From: Trichaptum fuscoviolaceum
Lineage: Eukaryota; Basidiomycota; Agaricomycetes; Hymenochaetales; Trichaptaceae
Reading direction: 5' to 3'
Assembly: GCA_910574455.1 (NCBI GenBank)
Contig: CAJSYZ010000004.1
Span: 4,722,599-4,786,598 of the forward strand
Length of the DNA: 64,000 nt
The translations under genes were made by a program, and so were the position numbers. Below are positions 1 to 12,784 of this stretch, piece after piece (position 1 is the first letter of the stretch; every line of letters starts with the position of its first letter). The notes under the pieces are model-generated. The model was given only the letters and a program-made list of their open reading frames with translations, searched no databases and was not told where the DNA came from.

Positions 1-11
1 TACACTATCAG

Positions 12-389
12 CTGAGCGATCTAGGAAAGATGCATGATGAGAACGTACGACGTTATAATAGCATGGCCGCCGCCGAGATCTTCCGCCTGAACAACCCACG
101 GTATGGCACAACCCAACGATACTCGCGTTGTGACTTGCACGGTCTACACATCGAGGAGGCGAAGCAGTATGCCGAGAGCCATGTTCAGACTTGTTACCAG
201 GCGGGGGTCGACAAGACTATGCTGATCGTCGGCAAGGGCGCCCACAGCCAAAGAGGGGCTGCGAGAATCAAGCCTGCAATTTTGGATATGATGCGCGGAA
301 GGCCGGGGATCTTGGCGGGGCAACACGAGAAGAACGAGGGGTGTATTGTTATCGAATTCGTCCGTCACCACCCAGGTCATCGACTGTAG
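12..389 (+). CDS. Smr-domain protein, final exon only (array copy 1, 5' cut by window edge)
   Basis: The window opens in the last intron of the gene: the first 11 bases are its 3' end (..atcag). The exon continues in frame to a TAG at 387-389. The translation holds the end of the DUF1771 helix (MHDENVRRYN), then the Smr domain with the DLHGLHIEEA motif, the GKGAHS loop and a C-terminal strand (CIVIEFV). Smr domains are small nucleic-acid-associated domains, and in yeast Cue2 one has RNA endonuclease activity in no-go decay. Whether this copy is active is not known. The exon matches those of copies 2 to 4. Exons 1 and 2 lie to the left of the window. Confidence 0.85.
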   Translation: MSDLGKMHDENVRRYNSMAAAEIFRLNNPRYGTTQRYSRCDLHGLHIEEAKQYAESHVQTCYQAGVDKTMLIVGKGAHSQRGAARIKPAILDMMRGRPGILAGQHEKNEGCIVIEFVRHHPGHRL

Positions 390-1123
390 TTGTAAGACGA
401 GTTTCTTGGAATCTTCTGATGCTCGTAATCTAGGAATTTAAGATATAATAGTATTTAATGGACATTTATGCTACAAACATTATCATTAACTATCAAGTCT
501 GCCAATCACTCGAAGATGAAAGGTGAGGCCAAAGACTCATCCTTGCGCCGCATTACGGACCGATATCAGAAAGTCTCAAGGCCTCATTGCATCGACCGAC
601 GGCCTAGATGACTGGGAACGGGGCATTCACGACCTTGTCTAAGTCTAGCCCCGGGGGATCCGCACATCCTGGTGAAGCTCGCAAGCTCCCCATGTTTTCA
701 AATTCGTCGGATACTTTACGGACTCGACTACACTAATTAACCTCAAAGTTTGATCTCGAATCCGCCCAATGACTGCTATCGCCCTCCGGTAGCAAGCGGA
801 TGCTGCGAATGTACGGCGTCGCGAGGGCTGAAAAGCGAACAGTAGGAGCTCCGCCAGATACTGTTGCAGCGCGAGGTCTCGCAGATCTTATCTTCGGTAG
901 ACATGGTCTTAACGACGGAGAAACAGAGGGAAGAAGGAGTTGGGATAAAAGGCCAACCCTCGCAGATAGACACCCGGATTCGCTCCTGCGGGTAGCCTCT
1001 ATGCCCCATACGCCTCGCAATCCCTCCTTCTCATCCGTATCCCAGCGCTCGCACGGCGCCCAATCGACGCCGCGTCTGCGCATGGCGACCGGGCCAGAAA
1101 CAGAGCCAGCCTGCAGAAGAGCC

Positions 1124-3768
1124 CTACATCGGGTGCACGAGAGCACAATAGAAAGAGCTTGCGCAGACCTCGTGTTCCGGTATCAGGTAGGCGGCGAGGG
1201 TGACGACTGCAGCTACTGCGCCAGCCTTGTCAGTGTAAGTTAAGAAAGTATGTGAAGACACATACCAATGATCAACGCGAAGCTGATGATACCCCACGCT
1301 TCCGGGATCGACAGTAGAGCCTCGGGACATGAATAGAGAATTGAAGAAATGCGTGTTAAGGAAGTGTGTGAAGCAAAGAACAACGTACCCCGCACTTCCG
1401 GAATCGACAATACAGCCTCGGCTGCGAGTATAGGACGTAAGTAAAATAGTTAGAAAGAATAAAAGAGATGCTCACCCTTGACGGCGAGCCTACATGAGTA
1501 AGCCCAGCACCAAAGCCTTTTGCAATCGAGTGACAGAAGGCAACAGTCGACACTGCATCAAGATGTCAGTGAGCTTAGGTAGAATGAATCAGGTAGATGT
1601 TACGGACCTTGTTTATCTTTTTCAACCCGACACCAAAGCCTAGAGGACGACAGTCGACACTGCACTAATGGTTATGAGAACTCAATATGTCATTATATTA
1701 AGAGAGATACTCACCCATTTGTGAAAGCTATGCGGAAGGAAATCGAAGTATTCAGTTGAGGCAGGCCGAGTGGTGTCCTTGCACGAGAGTAAGATTATTA
1801 TTATTGATGGAGGGCTACAATAGCTTCTAGGGCAACATGCATCTCATTCTCGAAGCATGAAACTTCGAAAGCTACTATGCCAAAGTAAGGAAGTGTAAAA
1901 TGTAAGTAGTTACACACCTTCATTACCAGCCCTTATCTGCGCTAGCCAGACGATCGCACGCAGACCATCTAGTCTTTCGGGATCGATAGTAAGGCCTTGG
2001 GCAGAGAAGCCAATTGCAATCAGGCTCGTCGAAAGGGATCTTCGATTCCGAGCGCGAGAAGACGGCATTCGACACTGCACAGGTAATTGTGAGGAACAAA
2101 TCTAAGATGTCACGAGAGAGAGATACACACCATTCCAATCCGTTAGAATGTCAATATTCACTCTCAATGACGTTCAGATTGGCCCACTGTGTTGTCACGG
2201 AATTGTTCCCAAGCTCTGAAATCCTTGCTGCGCCATCCATCCTATGGAGATCCTCACAGAATCATTCGGCGACATGTTGAGTGTGGATGAGGTCTAGCTA
2301 TGCTCGAGACAAGATGGAGGTTGGAAACAAGATGCGACGCGCAAGCTACAGCGTCCCTGAGCGCTGCGTAAGACTAGGAACTTGAAGAGAGTACCACGAA
2401 CAGGCTAGGCACACAATAAGCTTGACATTCGAGTTGATGGCGAAAGATGAGCATGTCCGTGAGTCATATTCGAGTAGGACCAATCTCAATAACTTGGCCG
2501 GGTGTGTTGCACAGGTGCGAAATCTTCACTATTAGATCTTGAGCCAGCGCAGAGAGCAAAGTTGAGGAGTACGGCGCAAATTCTTGCTTCGCAGTCAAAT
2601 TTATAGATTAGGCATGCACAGTCTTTGTCTTCAGTCACACATTGTCTTGATGCACACAATAGTTCTATAAGCTGTTGAGTAGCACAGTTCAATTGCTATC
2701 AGTTGTATTTTCCGTGGAAGGTAAAGATTATAAACTCACAATCAAGAGTTTTGCGCCGCTCTAGCGCGAGACTCGGAATAGACATTGTGCAACAAATGAA
2801 TTCTGCATGATTAGAAGTTAGCTTTGATCTTGTTATTTGAAAAGCATGCTTACTTTGAATGTAAATACATGTAATTCAAGAGGCAATGAAATTGAAAGTG
2901 AATACTCACATAGACGTTGCAAGCAAAGTTGCGTGCGACTATAGTAGGCAAATATTAATGAAAGCCTAAACGGAGATCAAACTCTTGAATCACAACTGCG
3001 TAAATCAATAATCAGCATTGGATTCGAGAGAAAAGCAAGAGTAATGAGCTCACAAGACGTGACAATAATGCGAACAAATGTAGATGTCCGAGAGGGGAAG
3101 AAAGGGGAGAAGGGGCAAAGAGCCTGATGAATATTGGGGACAGATCTGACTGGTATTTATACCTTTCAGACCCTGTACAATAGAGCGAAAATCGGCCCAT
3201 ACTCACCGATGGGCCAAGCGAAGAAGATTGCAGTGTTTCTGCAGAGCCCGGGAAAACCTCCGCACAAGTGTTTCCAGCGCCGTACAGCAATCCCTCCCCT
3301 CCTGCCCCTCAAACCACCTCGAGTGACCTCCACTGACCCTCCCAGACCTCTCCAGCACCCTCAAAAGCTGCAGGAAAACAAGATAATTGCTCAGAATGAC
3401 TCTCTGTGCAGACGGCAGAGTGCTCACCAGATTGCAACTGTCGGGCGTTGCAGACAGCGCTAGCGCACTAGCACCATTCCCACAGCCTAGCCGAGACCCT
3501 GAACCCCTGGAATCTGATGCGAAAAGAGCGATGCGAAGTATGGAAGATGTCTTCCGATGAATGGCAGGTATGAGCCGTGCTGCACTTGCACGGCATGCCC
3601 AGGTCGAGTTTGAGAGCTGGGGGGAGGCGGAGTGGATGATATCGAAAGCTTGAGGTCCCTACTTGATGATATGATAGCCTGGTATTCGAGGTAAAGCTTA
3701 GGTATTGAGCCATTGTGTGTTGAACAGGCCTTTGGCTGCCTGGCAGAGTTCAGCCGGAAATTCTGCAA
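1124..3768 (-). other. Candidate intron-rich minus-strand transcript (also in units 2-4)
   Basis: On the minus strand, strong donors (GTGAGC, GTGAGT, GTATGTG, GTACGTT, GTCCGT) alternate with acceptors ending TGCAG or ACAAG at short spacing. Several putative exons begin with the same sequence after the acceptor (TGTCGACTG or TGTCGAATG, near 1549, 1660 and 2070). Several contain a shared block near 1290-1328, 1386-1420 and 1970-2002 that translates as EALLSIPEAWGI, EAVLSIPEVR and GLTIDPERLDGL. One putative exon is hydrophobic (AGAVAAVVTLAAYLIP near 1200). I could not assemble one continuous reading frame, so it may be a decayed multi-exon gene, a spliced long non-coding RNA, or chance. In the other units add about 6931, 13865 or 20800. 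Confidence 0.35.
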
Positions 3769-4980
3769 ATTGAACAGTTTAAGTCACACATTTCGCTTAT
3801 GCGGAGCTATTACGTGCCTTCCATAAGCCCTCCAAGCCTTCCCAAGCCTTTCATTTGACGTCTCTAGTCTCCTGGGCTTTGCGAGTGCTGAATTGAGGTA
3901 GGAGAAGCACGGAGCAGCGGGTCTGTTCCTTGTCTGAATTTTGAGGGTGCGGTGGTTCATAGCATCTTGAGGGACAATATAGCTGGTTTCTGGGCTTGTG
4001 TAGAGTGGAATAAGCTCAAAGAGCTGCTTGCAGAGCATGGTTGAAGTGTAGGAGGTTGAACCGGCAGCCATGGGATGAAAGTAGTTGCTTACGTAATCAA
4101 GCTTTTCCGGTGCATATATATCTGCACTTCTGCTCTTCCATCCAGCTTTCATCTGTGCACAATACTAGGTGAGTGTTTCTGATATCATTCAGGACCTCCA
4201 GAATACTGAAATAAATGTTTATGTCTGCAAAATTTGCAGACATTAGTGCAAAATCCATCTGAATGTGTGTGAGAACTGTGTGACCCTGAGTAGTACCGGA
4301 GTTTGAGTTCCAGTAATTGAGATTTTGAATTGAACGTAATACTAGTAGTAAGAAAAACTCGCTTGTGAGACTCTTATAAGGTTGGTTGCCTCTTTCCCTT
4401 GCTTTTGTTCCCCCACCATCTGTGCTTGACAAAGCACTCTCCTCGTCCTCCTCGTCCTCCCTCTCCCCTTTGCCAGTGGTCTATCTTCACAAGGTATGCC
4501 AACTCATATGCTTTATATTTACTTCAATGCTGATTTATTTACAGCAGCATGTGCTGGCAGCTAGTGTCAGTGCTTCTTCACATCTAGATCTATCTTGTAA
4601 TTCTTTGCGCAGCTGCTACTTCTCTGTGTTGCAGATAACCTGTTGGCTGGAGTACTACTAGTCTATGTGTGCAAGCATTGGGATTGCATAGTAAGTGACC
4701 CACAGTCTGGGCTATTACATATACTTAATTGTAACAGAGTCACGCATGCGCAAGACACATATCTGTTTGCAGGTAACTTTGAGTGTGCTACATGTGTGAG
4801 TGTCTGTTAACTTATGCCTAGTGTGAACTTACCTGTCCTGCCAGTGGTGCATGCCGGTGCAATACATGGCCTTATTTGTTATGTGAGTATGTTCTGCTAT
4901 CATAACTACTCACCTGAATGCTAATTGCAACAGTTTGCAACCACAGATAACTGTGCTTGATTGTGTGTATTTAGTGGGTA

Positions 4981-5415
4981 CATGCGTTCACGGACGAGCC
5001 CGAGGCTAAGCGGCGGACGGAAGCCATTGGTATACGTTGCAGATAACCTCTCCTCGTGAGGCATATTAATAGCAAGCGTATGCATTCACGGACGATATGC
5101 TACTGCGCGAGCCATCTCTTGTGTCGCGCAGGTCAGTATTAGACTGGTGTGCACTCGACTACTACTTGCGGGTGTCACCAGATAAGCCCGAGGCTAAGCG
5201 GCGGACGGAAGACATAGGTATACGTCGCAGATAACCTCACCTTGTAAGTGTGTGTATCAAAATGTTTACTCATGCCTCAGAGCAGGTGCATGCATTCACG
5301 GACGGTTTGCGACTGCCTGCGTCACTGGTGTAGGGCAGGTCATAGACTCGATTACCGGCGGGCGTCGCCTGGGCGGCGGACAGAAGGCACCAGTATACGT
5401 TGCAGATAACCTCGG
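4981..5415. repeat. Internal direct repeats of about 175-190 bp in each unit
   Basis: Modules contain CATTCACGGACG-like starts (4988, 5086, 5292), a shared block beginning GCCCGAGGCTAAGCGGCGG (4998 and 5186), and end with GTATACGTTGCAGATAACCT or a near variant (about 5030, 5220, 5391). A shorter relative (GTTGCAGATAACCT) occurs upstream near 4629. The ends look like splice acceptors (GCAG followed by ATAACCTC), so the modules may be repeated exons. The same block is present in every unit. Confidence 0.75.
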
Positions 5416-5851
5416 TCCGAATTGTTGATATCTTCATTGCCTCGAAGGTGGCCTTACTCATTCATGGACTGGGGTGCACTCGACTATCTGTACTTACTTA
5501 CTAGGCCGCAGATATGGCAGACGGCGAAGGTCGCATGTTGCGGCTGGCACCGGCGGACACGGCAGGTTTGGCAGAGGCGCAGACGGCAGAGCCGGGGTAG
5601 GGACAGTGTAGTAGATAGTCGTAGATAGAGAATGACAATCGCAAGGGAGGGCACGCCCGACCGCGCGACTTCACCGAAATGTAGCTCAGAGGGGTCGTGG
5701 ACTTACGGTCTTTCATCAAAACTGTGCGAAATCGGCCTAAAAAAGGTATAGATCAGGGAAAAAGAAGCGTGATAAGTGAAAATCAGCGAGGGATCGTCAT
5801 AACGGAGGAGAAAACTGATCCAAACTAATCCACCTCTTCACTTCCTTCCAA

Positions 5852-7320
5852 CATGTTCGTCCCGCCCTCGACAACGCGTCGCACCTCGCCCAGCCTGTTG
5901 TCGAGTATATCTTACTCGCTTTCGCTGCCTCCATCTTTGTCGTGGTTTGGTTGAAGTGGTTCTATTGTATACGACTACGGATTGGCCGTACAGACGCTCA
6001 GGACGAACACAGCGTTTTACCCACACAGCAACAATCTACGACATATGGGTCTGTTTCAACGGCCCAGCGGGGTGCACACCGCTCGAAGCCAGGGAAGACT
6101 AAGCAGAAGACATTGGCGCAACATGCTAATACGGAGCCCGCACGAACTCCTACGCGAGCTCCTACGCGAAGCGGGACTAGCGGATATACCGTGAATGGAC
6201 GTGTACCACCGCAGAAAGGAGCGACAATTCATCGCCACTATGCAACTCAGCCTGTCCTTGCGGACCATCATGAATCGCACCATGGGTCATCGAGCCACAT
6301 ACTGTCGGACGGTAATGTACAGCCGTTGCATACTTCGTTGCAATGCCTCATCAGTATAGAAACAGAAACACACGATGAACCGCAGTCTTTATATCCCAAT
6401 CAACCTTTAGCTCACGAGCAATCGCAGTATCGTCAAGCCTCAACATCTCGAGGAGGTCGCGGGCATGCCAGTACCATGCATATTGACCATGCACAAACTC
6501 TACCTCCACCCCAACCACGCCCACCAGTCCGCACCATAACAATACCCGCAATCATCGCACAACCTCAGGTTGACTCCCCTATTGGTACGTAAGCTCTTCT
6601 TGATCAGATTTGCTCAGAAACTAACATGTCGTAGATGATGATCCCGCTTATACACAGATCGATCGTGAATGGGAGCGCGAGCACTTACATGGCGCTGGTC
6701 TACATGCGCCCTCGAATCGACAAACGTCCTCTGGATCTGATAGAGATGATGACCTTATTGATGCTGCACTCCAGGAGGGGCCTGCGAAGCGCTACCGAGA
6801 GAAAGCAAGGGAGGAGGCGCGGAGTCGTAGGGCGGCTTTCGAAGCTTCAAAGAAGGCATACAGAGCCAATCGGAAAGCGGAGGCAAAACAGGTCCGTGCT
6901 ATCCTACGATACCGCAGTTGATTATCACTCATACACTATCAGCTGAGCGATCTAGGAAAGATGCATGATGAGAACGTACGACGTTATAATAGCATGGCCG
7001 CCGCCGAGATCTTCCGCCTGAACAACCCACGGTATGGCACAACCCAACGATACTCGCGTTGTGACTTGCACGGTCTACACATCGAGGAGGCGAAGCAGTA
7101 TGCCGAGAGCCATGTTCAGACTTGTTACCAGGCGGGGGTCGACAAGACTATGCTGATCGTCGGCAAGGGCGCCCACAGCCAAAGAGGGGCTGCGAGAATC
7201 AAGCCTGCAATTTTGGATATGATGCGCGGAAGGCCGGGGATCTTGGCGGGGCAACACGAGAAGAACGAGGGGTGTATTGTTATCGAATTCGTCCGTCACC
7301 ACCCAGGTCATCGACTGTAG
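5852..7320 (+). CDS. Membrane-anchored DUF1771-Smr protein (array copy 2)
   Basis: Three exons are supported: about 5852-6584, 6635-6891 and 6943-7320. The introns are 50 and 51 nt; the first has gtacgt at its donor and ctaac as branch point. Phases join without a break. The domain order is a hydrophobic segment at the N-terminus (VEYILLAFAASIFVVVW), followed by a basic KWFYCIRLR stretch, a long polar, His/Gln/Thr-rich linker, a charged DUF1771 helix (RYREKAREEARSRRAAFEAS) and a Smr domain with DLHG and GKGAHS. This layout fits fungal YPL199C-like Smr proteins tethered to a membrane. The start is uncertain. The only nearby ATG (5853, good fungal context) is in another frame and soon stops, and the membrane-segment frame is open from 5819 without an in-frame ATG. 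An upstream exon, a non-AUG start or an ancestral frameshift are all possible. Confidence 0.85.
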
Positions 7321-10300
7321 TTGTAAGACGAGTTTCTTGGAATCTTCTGATGCTCGTAATCTAGGAATTTAAGATATAATAGTATTTAATGGACATTTAT
7401 GCTACAAACATTATCATTAACTATCAAGTCTGCCAATCACTCGAAGATGAAAGGTGAGGCCAAAGACTCATCCTTGCGCCGCATTACGGACCGATATCAG
7501 AAAGTCTCAAGGCCTCATTGCATCGACCGACGGCCTAGATGACTGGGAACGGGGCATTCACGACCTTGTCTAAGTCTAGCCCCGGGGGATCCGCACATCC
7601 TGGTGAAGCTCGCAAGCTCCCCATGTTTTCAAATTCGTCGGATACTTTACGGACTCGACTACACTAATTAACCTCAAAGTTTGATCTCGAATCCGCCCAA
7701 TGACTGCTATCGCCCTCCGGTAGCAAGCGGATGCTGCGAATGTACGGCGTCGCGAGGGCTGAAAAGCGAACAGTAGGAGCTCCGCCAGATACTGTTGCAG
7801 CGCGAGGTCTCGCAGATCTTATCTTCGGTAGACATGGTCTTAACGACGGAGAAACAGAGGGAAGAAGGAGTTGGGATAAAAGGCCAACCCTCGCAGATAG
7901 ACACCCGGATTCGCTCCTGCGGGTAGCCTCTATGCCCCATACGCCTCGCAATCCCTCCTTCTCATCCGTATCCCAGCGCTCGCACGGCGCCCAATCGACG
8001 CCGCGTCTGCGCATGGCGACCGGGCCAGAAACAGAGCCAGCCTGCAGAAGAGCCCTACATCGGGTGCACGAGAGCACAATAGAAAGAGCTTGCGCAGACC
8101 TCGTGTTCCGGTATCAGGTAGGCGGCGAGGGTGACGACTGCAGCTACTGCGCCAGCCTTGTCAGTGTAAGTTAAGAAAGTATGTGAAGACACATACCAAT
8201 GATCAACGCGAAGCTGATGATACCCCACGCTTCCGGGATCGACAGTAGAGCCTCGGGACATGAATAGAGAATTGAAGAAATGCGTGTTAAGGAAGTGTGT
8301 GAAGCAAAGAACAACGTACCCCGCACTTCCGGAATCGACAATACAGCCTCGGCTGCGAGTATAGGACGTAAGTAAAATAGTTAGAAAGAATAAAAGAGAT
8401 GCTCACCCTTGACGGCGAGCCTACATGAGTAAGCCCAGCACCAAAGCCTTTTGCAATCGAGTGACAGAAGGCAACAGTCGACACTGCATCAAGATGTCAG
8501 TGAGCTTAGGTAGAATGAATCAGGTAGATGTTACGGACCTTGTTTATCTTTTTCAACCCGACACCAAAGCCTAGAGGACGACAGTCGACACTGCACTAAT
8601 GGTTATGAGAACTCAATATGTCATTATATTAAGAGAGATACTCACCCATTTGTGAAAGCTATGCGGAAGGAAATCGAAGTATTCAGTTGAGGCAGGCCGA
8701 GTGGTGTCCTTGCACGAGAGTAAGATTATTATTATTGATGGAGGGCTACAATAGCTTCTAGGGCAACATGCATCTCATTCTCGAAGCATGAAACTTCGAA
8801 AGCTACTATGCCAAAGTAAGGAAGTGTAAAATGTAAGTAGTTACACACCTTCATTACCAGCCCTTATCTGCGCTAGCCAGACGATCGCACGCAGACCATC
8901 TAGTCTTTCGGGATCGATAGTAAGGCCTTGGGCAGAGAAGCCAATTGCAATCAGGCTCGTCGAAAGGGATCTTCGATTCCGAGCGCGAGAAGACGGCATT
9001 CGACACTGCACAGGTAATTGTGAGGAACAAATCTAAGATGTCACGAGAGAGAGATACACACCATTCCAATCCGTTAGAATGTCAATATTCACTCTCAATG
9101 ACGTTCAGATTGGCCCACTGTGTTGTCACGGAATTGTTCCCAAGCTCTGAAATCCTTGCTGCGCCATCCATCCTATGGAGATCCTCACAGAATCATTCGG
9201 CGACATGTTGAGTGTGGATGAGGTCTAGCTATGCTCGAGACAAGATGGAGGTTGGAAACAAGATGCGACGCGCAAGCTACAGCGTCCCTGAGCGCTGCGT
9301 AAGACTAGGAACTTGAAGAGAGTACCACGAACAGGCTAGGCACACAATAAGCTTGACATTCGAGTTGATGGCGAAAGATGAGCATGTCCGTGAGTCATAT
9401 TCGAGTAGGACCAATCTCAATAACTTGGCCGGGTGTGTTGCACAGGTGCGAAATCTTCACTATTAGATCTTGAGCCAGCGCAGAGAGCAAAGTTGAGGAG
9501 TACGGCGCAAATTCTTGCTTCGCAGTCAAATTTATAGATTAGGCATGCACAGTCTTTGTCTTCACGTCACACATTGTCTTGATGCACACAATAGTTCTAT
9601 AAGCTGTTGAGTAGCACAGTTCAATTGCTATCAGTTGTATTTTCCGTGGAAGGTAAAGATTATAAACTCACAATCAAGAGTTTTGCGCCGCTCTAGCGCG
9701 AGACTCGGAATAGACATTGTGCAACAAATGAATTCTGCATGATTAGAAGTTAGCTTTGATCTTGTTATTTGAAAAGCATGCTTACTTTGAATGTAAATAC
9801 ATGTAATTCAAGAGGCAATGAAATTGAAAGTGAATACTCACATAGACGTTGCAAGCAAAGTTGCGTGCGACTATAGTAGGCAAATATTAATGAAAGCCTA
9901 AACGGAGATCAAACTCTTGAATCACAACTGCGTAAATCAATAATCAGCATTGGATTCGAGAGAAAAGCAAGAGTAATGAGCTCACAAGACGTGACAATAA
10001 TGCGAACAAATGTAGATGTCCGAGAGGGGAAAAAGGGGAGAAGGGGCAAAGAGCCTGATGAATATTGGGGACAGATCTGACTGGTATTTATACCTTTCAG
10101 ACCCTGTACAATAGAGCGAAAATCGGCCCATACTCACCGATGGGCCAAGCGAAGAAGATTGCAGTGTTTCTGCAGAGCCCGGGAAAACCTCCGCACAAGT
10201 GTTTCCAGCGCCGTACAGCAATCCCTCCCCTCCTGCCCCTCAAACCACCTCGAGTGACCTCCACTGACCCTCCCAGACCTCTCCAGCACCCTCAAAAGCT

Positions 10301-12784
10301 GCAGGAAAACAAGATAATTGCTCAGAATGACTCTCTGTGCAGACGGCAGAGTGCTCACCAGATTGCAACTGTCGGGCGTTGCAGACAGCGCTAGCGCACT
10401 AGCACCATTCCCACAGCCTAGCCGAGACCCTGAACCCCTGGAATCTGATGCGAAAAGAGCGATGCGAAGTATGGAAGATGTCTTCCGAGTGAATGGCAGG
10501 TATGAGCCGTGCTGCACTTGCACGGCATGCCCAGGTCGAGTTTGAGAGCTGGGGGGAGGCGGAGTGGATGATATCGAAAGCTTGAGGTCCCTACTTGATG
10601 ATATGATAGCCTGGTATTCGAGGTAAAGCTTAGGTATTGAGCCATTGTGTGTTGAACAGGCCTTTGGCTGCCTGGCAGAGTTCAGCCGGAAATTCTGCAA
10701 ATTGAACAGTTTAAGTCACACATTTCGCTTATGCGGAGCTATTACGTGCCTTCCATAAGCCCTCCAAGCCTTCCCAAGCCTTTCATTTGACGTCTCTAGT
10801 CTCCTGGGCTTTGCGAGTGCTGAATTGAGGTAGGAGAAGCACGGAGCAGCGGGTCTGTTCCTTGTCTGAATTTTGAGGGTGCGGTGGTTCATAGCATCTT
10901 GAGGGACAATATAGCTGGTTTCTGGGCTTGTGTAGAGTGGAATAAGCTCAAAGAGCTGCTTGCAGAGCATGGTTGAAGTGTAGGAGGTTGAACCGGCAGC
11001 CATGGGATGAAAGTAGTTGCTTACGTAATCAAGCTTTTCCGGTGCATATATATCTGCACTTCTGCTCTTCCATCCAGCTTTCATCTGTGCACAATACTAG
11101 GTGAGTGTTTCTGATATCATTCAGGACCTCCAGAATACTGAAATAAATGTTTATGTCTGCAAAATTTGCAGACATTAGTGCAAAATCCATCTGAATGTGT
11201 GTGAGAACTGTGTGACCCTGAGTAGTACCGGAGTTTGAGTTCCAGTAATTGAGATTTTGAATTGAACGTAATACTAGTAGTAAGAAAAACTCGCTTGTGA
11301 GACTCTTATAAGGTTGGTTGCCTCTTTCCCTTGCTTTTGTTCCCCCACCATCTGTGCTTGACAAAGCACTCTCCTCGTCCTCCTCGTCCTCCCTCTCCCC
11401 TTTGCCAGTGGTCTATCTTCACAAGGTATGCCAACTCATATGCTTTATATTTACTTCAATGCTGATTTATTTACAGCAGCATGTGCTGGCAGCTAGTGTC
11501 AGTGCTTCTTCACATCTAGATCTATCTTGTAATTCTTTGCGCAGCTGCTACTTCTCTGTGTTGCAGATAACCTGTTGGCTGGAGTACTACTAGTCTATGT
11601 GTGCAAGCATTGGGATTGCATAGTAAGTGACCCACAGTCTGGGCTATTACATATACTTAATTGTAACAGAGTCACGCATGCGCAAGACACATATCTGTTT
11701 GCAGGTAACTTTGAGTGTGCTACATGTGTGAGTGTCTGTTAACTTATGCCTAGTGTGAACTTACCTGTCCTGCCAGTGGTGCATGCCGGTGCAATACATG
11801 GCCTTATTTGTTATGTGAGTATGTTCTGCTATCATAACTACTCACCTGAATGCTAATTGCAACAGTTTGCAACCACAGATAACTGTGCTTGATTGTGTGT
11901 ATCTTAGTGGGTACATGCGTTCACGGACGAGCCCGAGGCTAAGCGGCGGACGGAAGCCATTGGTATACGTTGCAGATAACCTCTCCTCGTGAGGCATATT
12001 AATAGCAAGCGTATGCATTCACGGACGATATGCTACTGCGCGAGCCATCTCTTGTGTCGCGCAGGTCAGTATTAGACTGGTGTGCACTCGACTACTACTT
12101 GCGGGTGTCACCAGATAAGCCCGAGGCTAAGCGGCGGACGGAAGACATAGGTATACGTCGCAGATAACCTCACCTTGTAAGTGTGTGTATCAAAATGTTT
12201 ACTCATGCCTCAGAGCAGGTGCATGCATTCACGGACGGTTTGCGACTGCCTGCGTCACTGGTGTAGGGCAGGTCATAGACTCGATTACCGGCGGGCGTCG
12301 CCTGGGCGGCGGACAGAAGGCACCAGTATACGTTGCAGATAACCTCGGTCCGAATTGTTGATATCTTCATTGCCTCGAAGGTGGCCTTACTCATTCATGG
12401 ACTGGGGTGCACTCGACTATCTGTACTTACTTACTAGGCCGCAGATATGGCAGACGGCGAAGGTCGCATGTTGCGGCTGGCACCGGCGGACACGGCAGGT
12501 TTGGCAGAGGCGCAGACGGCAGAGCCGGGGTAGGGACAGTGTAGTAGATAGTCGTAGATAGAGAATGACAATCGCAAGGGAGGGCACGCCCGACCGCGCG
12601 ACTTCACCGAAATGTAGCTCAGAGGGGTCGTGGACTTACGGTCTTTCATCAAAACTGTGCGAAATCGGCCTAAAAAAGGTATAGATCAGGGAAAAAGAAG
12701 CGTGATAAGTGAAAATCAGCGAGGGATCGTCATAACGGAGGAGAAAACTGATCCAAACTAATCCACCTCTTCACTTCCTTCCAA
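7321..12784. other. Unit 2 spacer
   Basis: Same content as unit 1. Its private difference is one base fewer in the purine run near 10030 (gaggggaaaaaggg). The 188-aa minus-strand ORF at 10134-10700 is open here. Its translation is rich in Ser, Pro and Leu, has no motif I recognise, and contains an internal intron-like block: a gtgagc donor at about 10361 and a tcctgcag acceptor near 10301, read on the minus strand. A further minus-strand ORF of 122 aa (10716-11084) also contains a donor-like gtaagc. Confidence 0.5.

Larger units (their letters stand above)
390..5851. other. Unit 1 spacer: mostly non-coding, splice-signal-rich
   Basis: No gene of recognisable family is visible. The left half (about 730-3770) is rich in minus-strand splice-like signals and short cassettes, described separately. 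The region 4386-5430 has plus-strand donor/acceptor-like pairs, for example gtatgc at about 4494 paired with ttacag at about 4545, and direct repeats. A 28-codon ORF starts with ATG at 5514 directly behind an acceptor-like ccgcag. It could be a leader peptide or an unrecognised first exon of the Smr gene. Unit-specific single-base losses lie near 2632, 3557 and 4970. The first of these opens a small minus-strand ORF absent elsewhere, and the second breaks a 188-aa minus-strand ORF that is intact in units 2 and 4. Confidence 0.6.

Noticed and set aside
4981..5415. CRISPR-like array
   Set aside because: Repeats are long, degenerate modules with acceptor-like ends and no short constant repeat with unique spacers. 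The organism is eukaryotic.
5942..6592. A 216-codon ORF starting MVWLKW as a complete gene
   Set aside because: Its M is a GTG. The frame continues upstream through a hydrophobic segment and downstream through two introns into DUF1771 and Smr.
10134..10700. 188-codon minus-strand ORF in array units 2 and 4 as a firm gene
   Set aside because: It is broken by single-base indels in units 1 and 3, contains a strong internal intron, and has no recognisable domain. It is kept only as part of the candidate minus-strand transcript.
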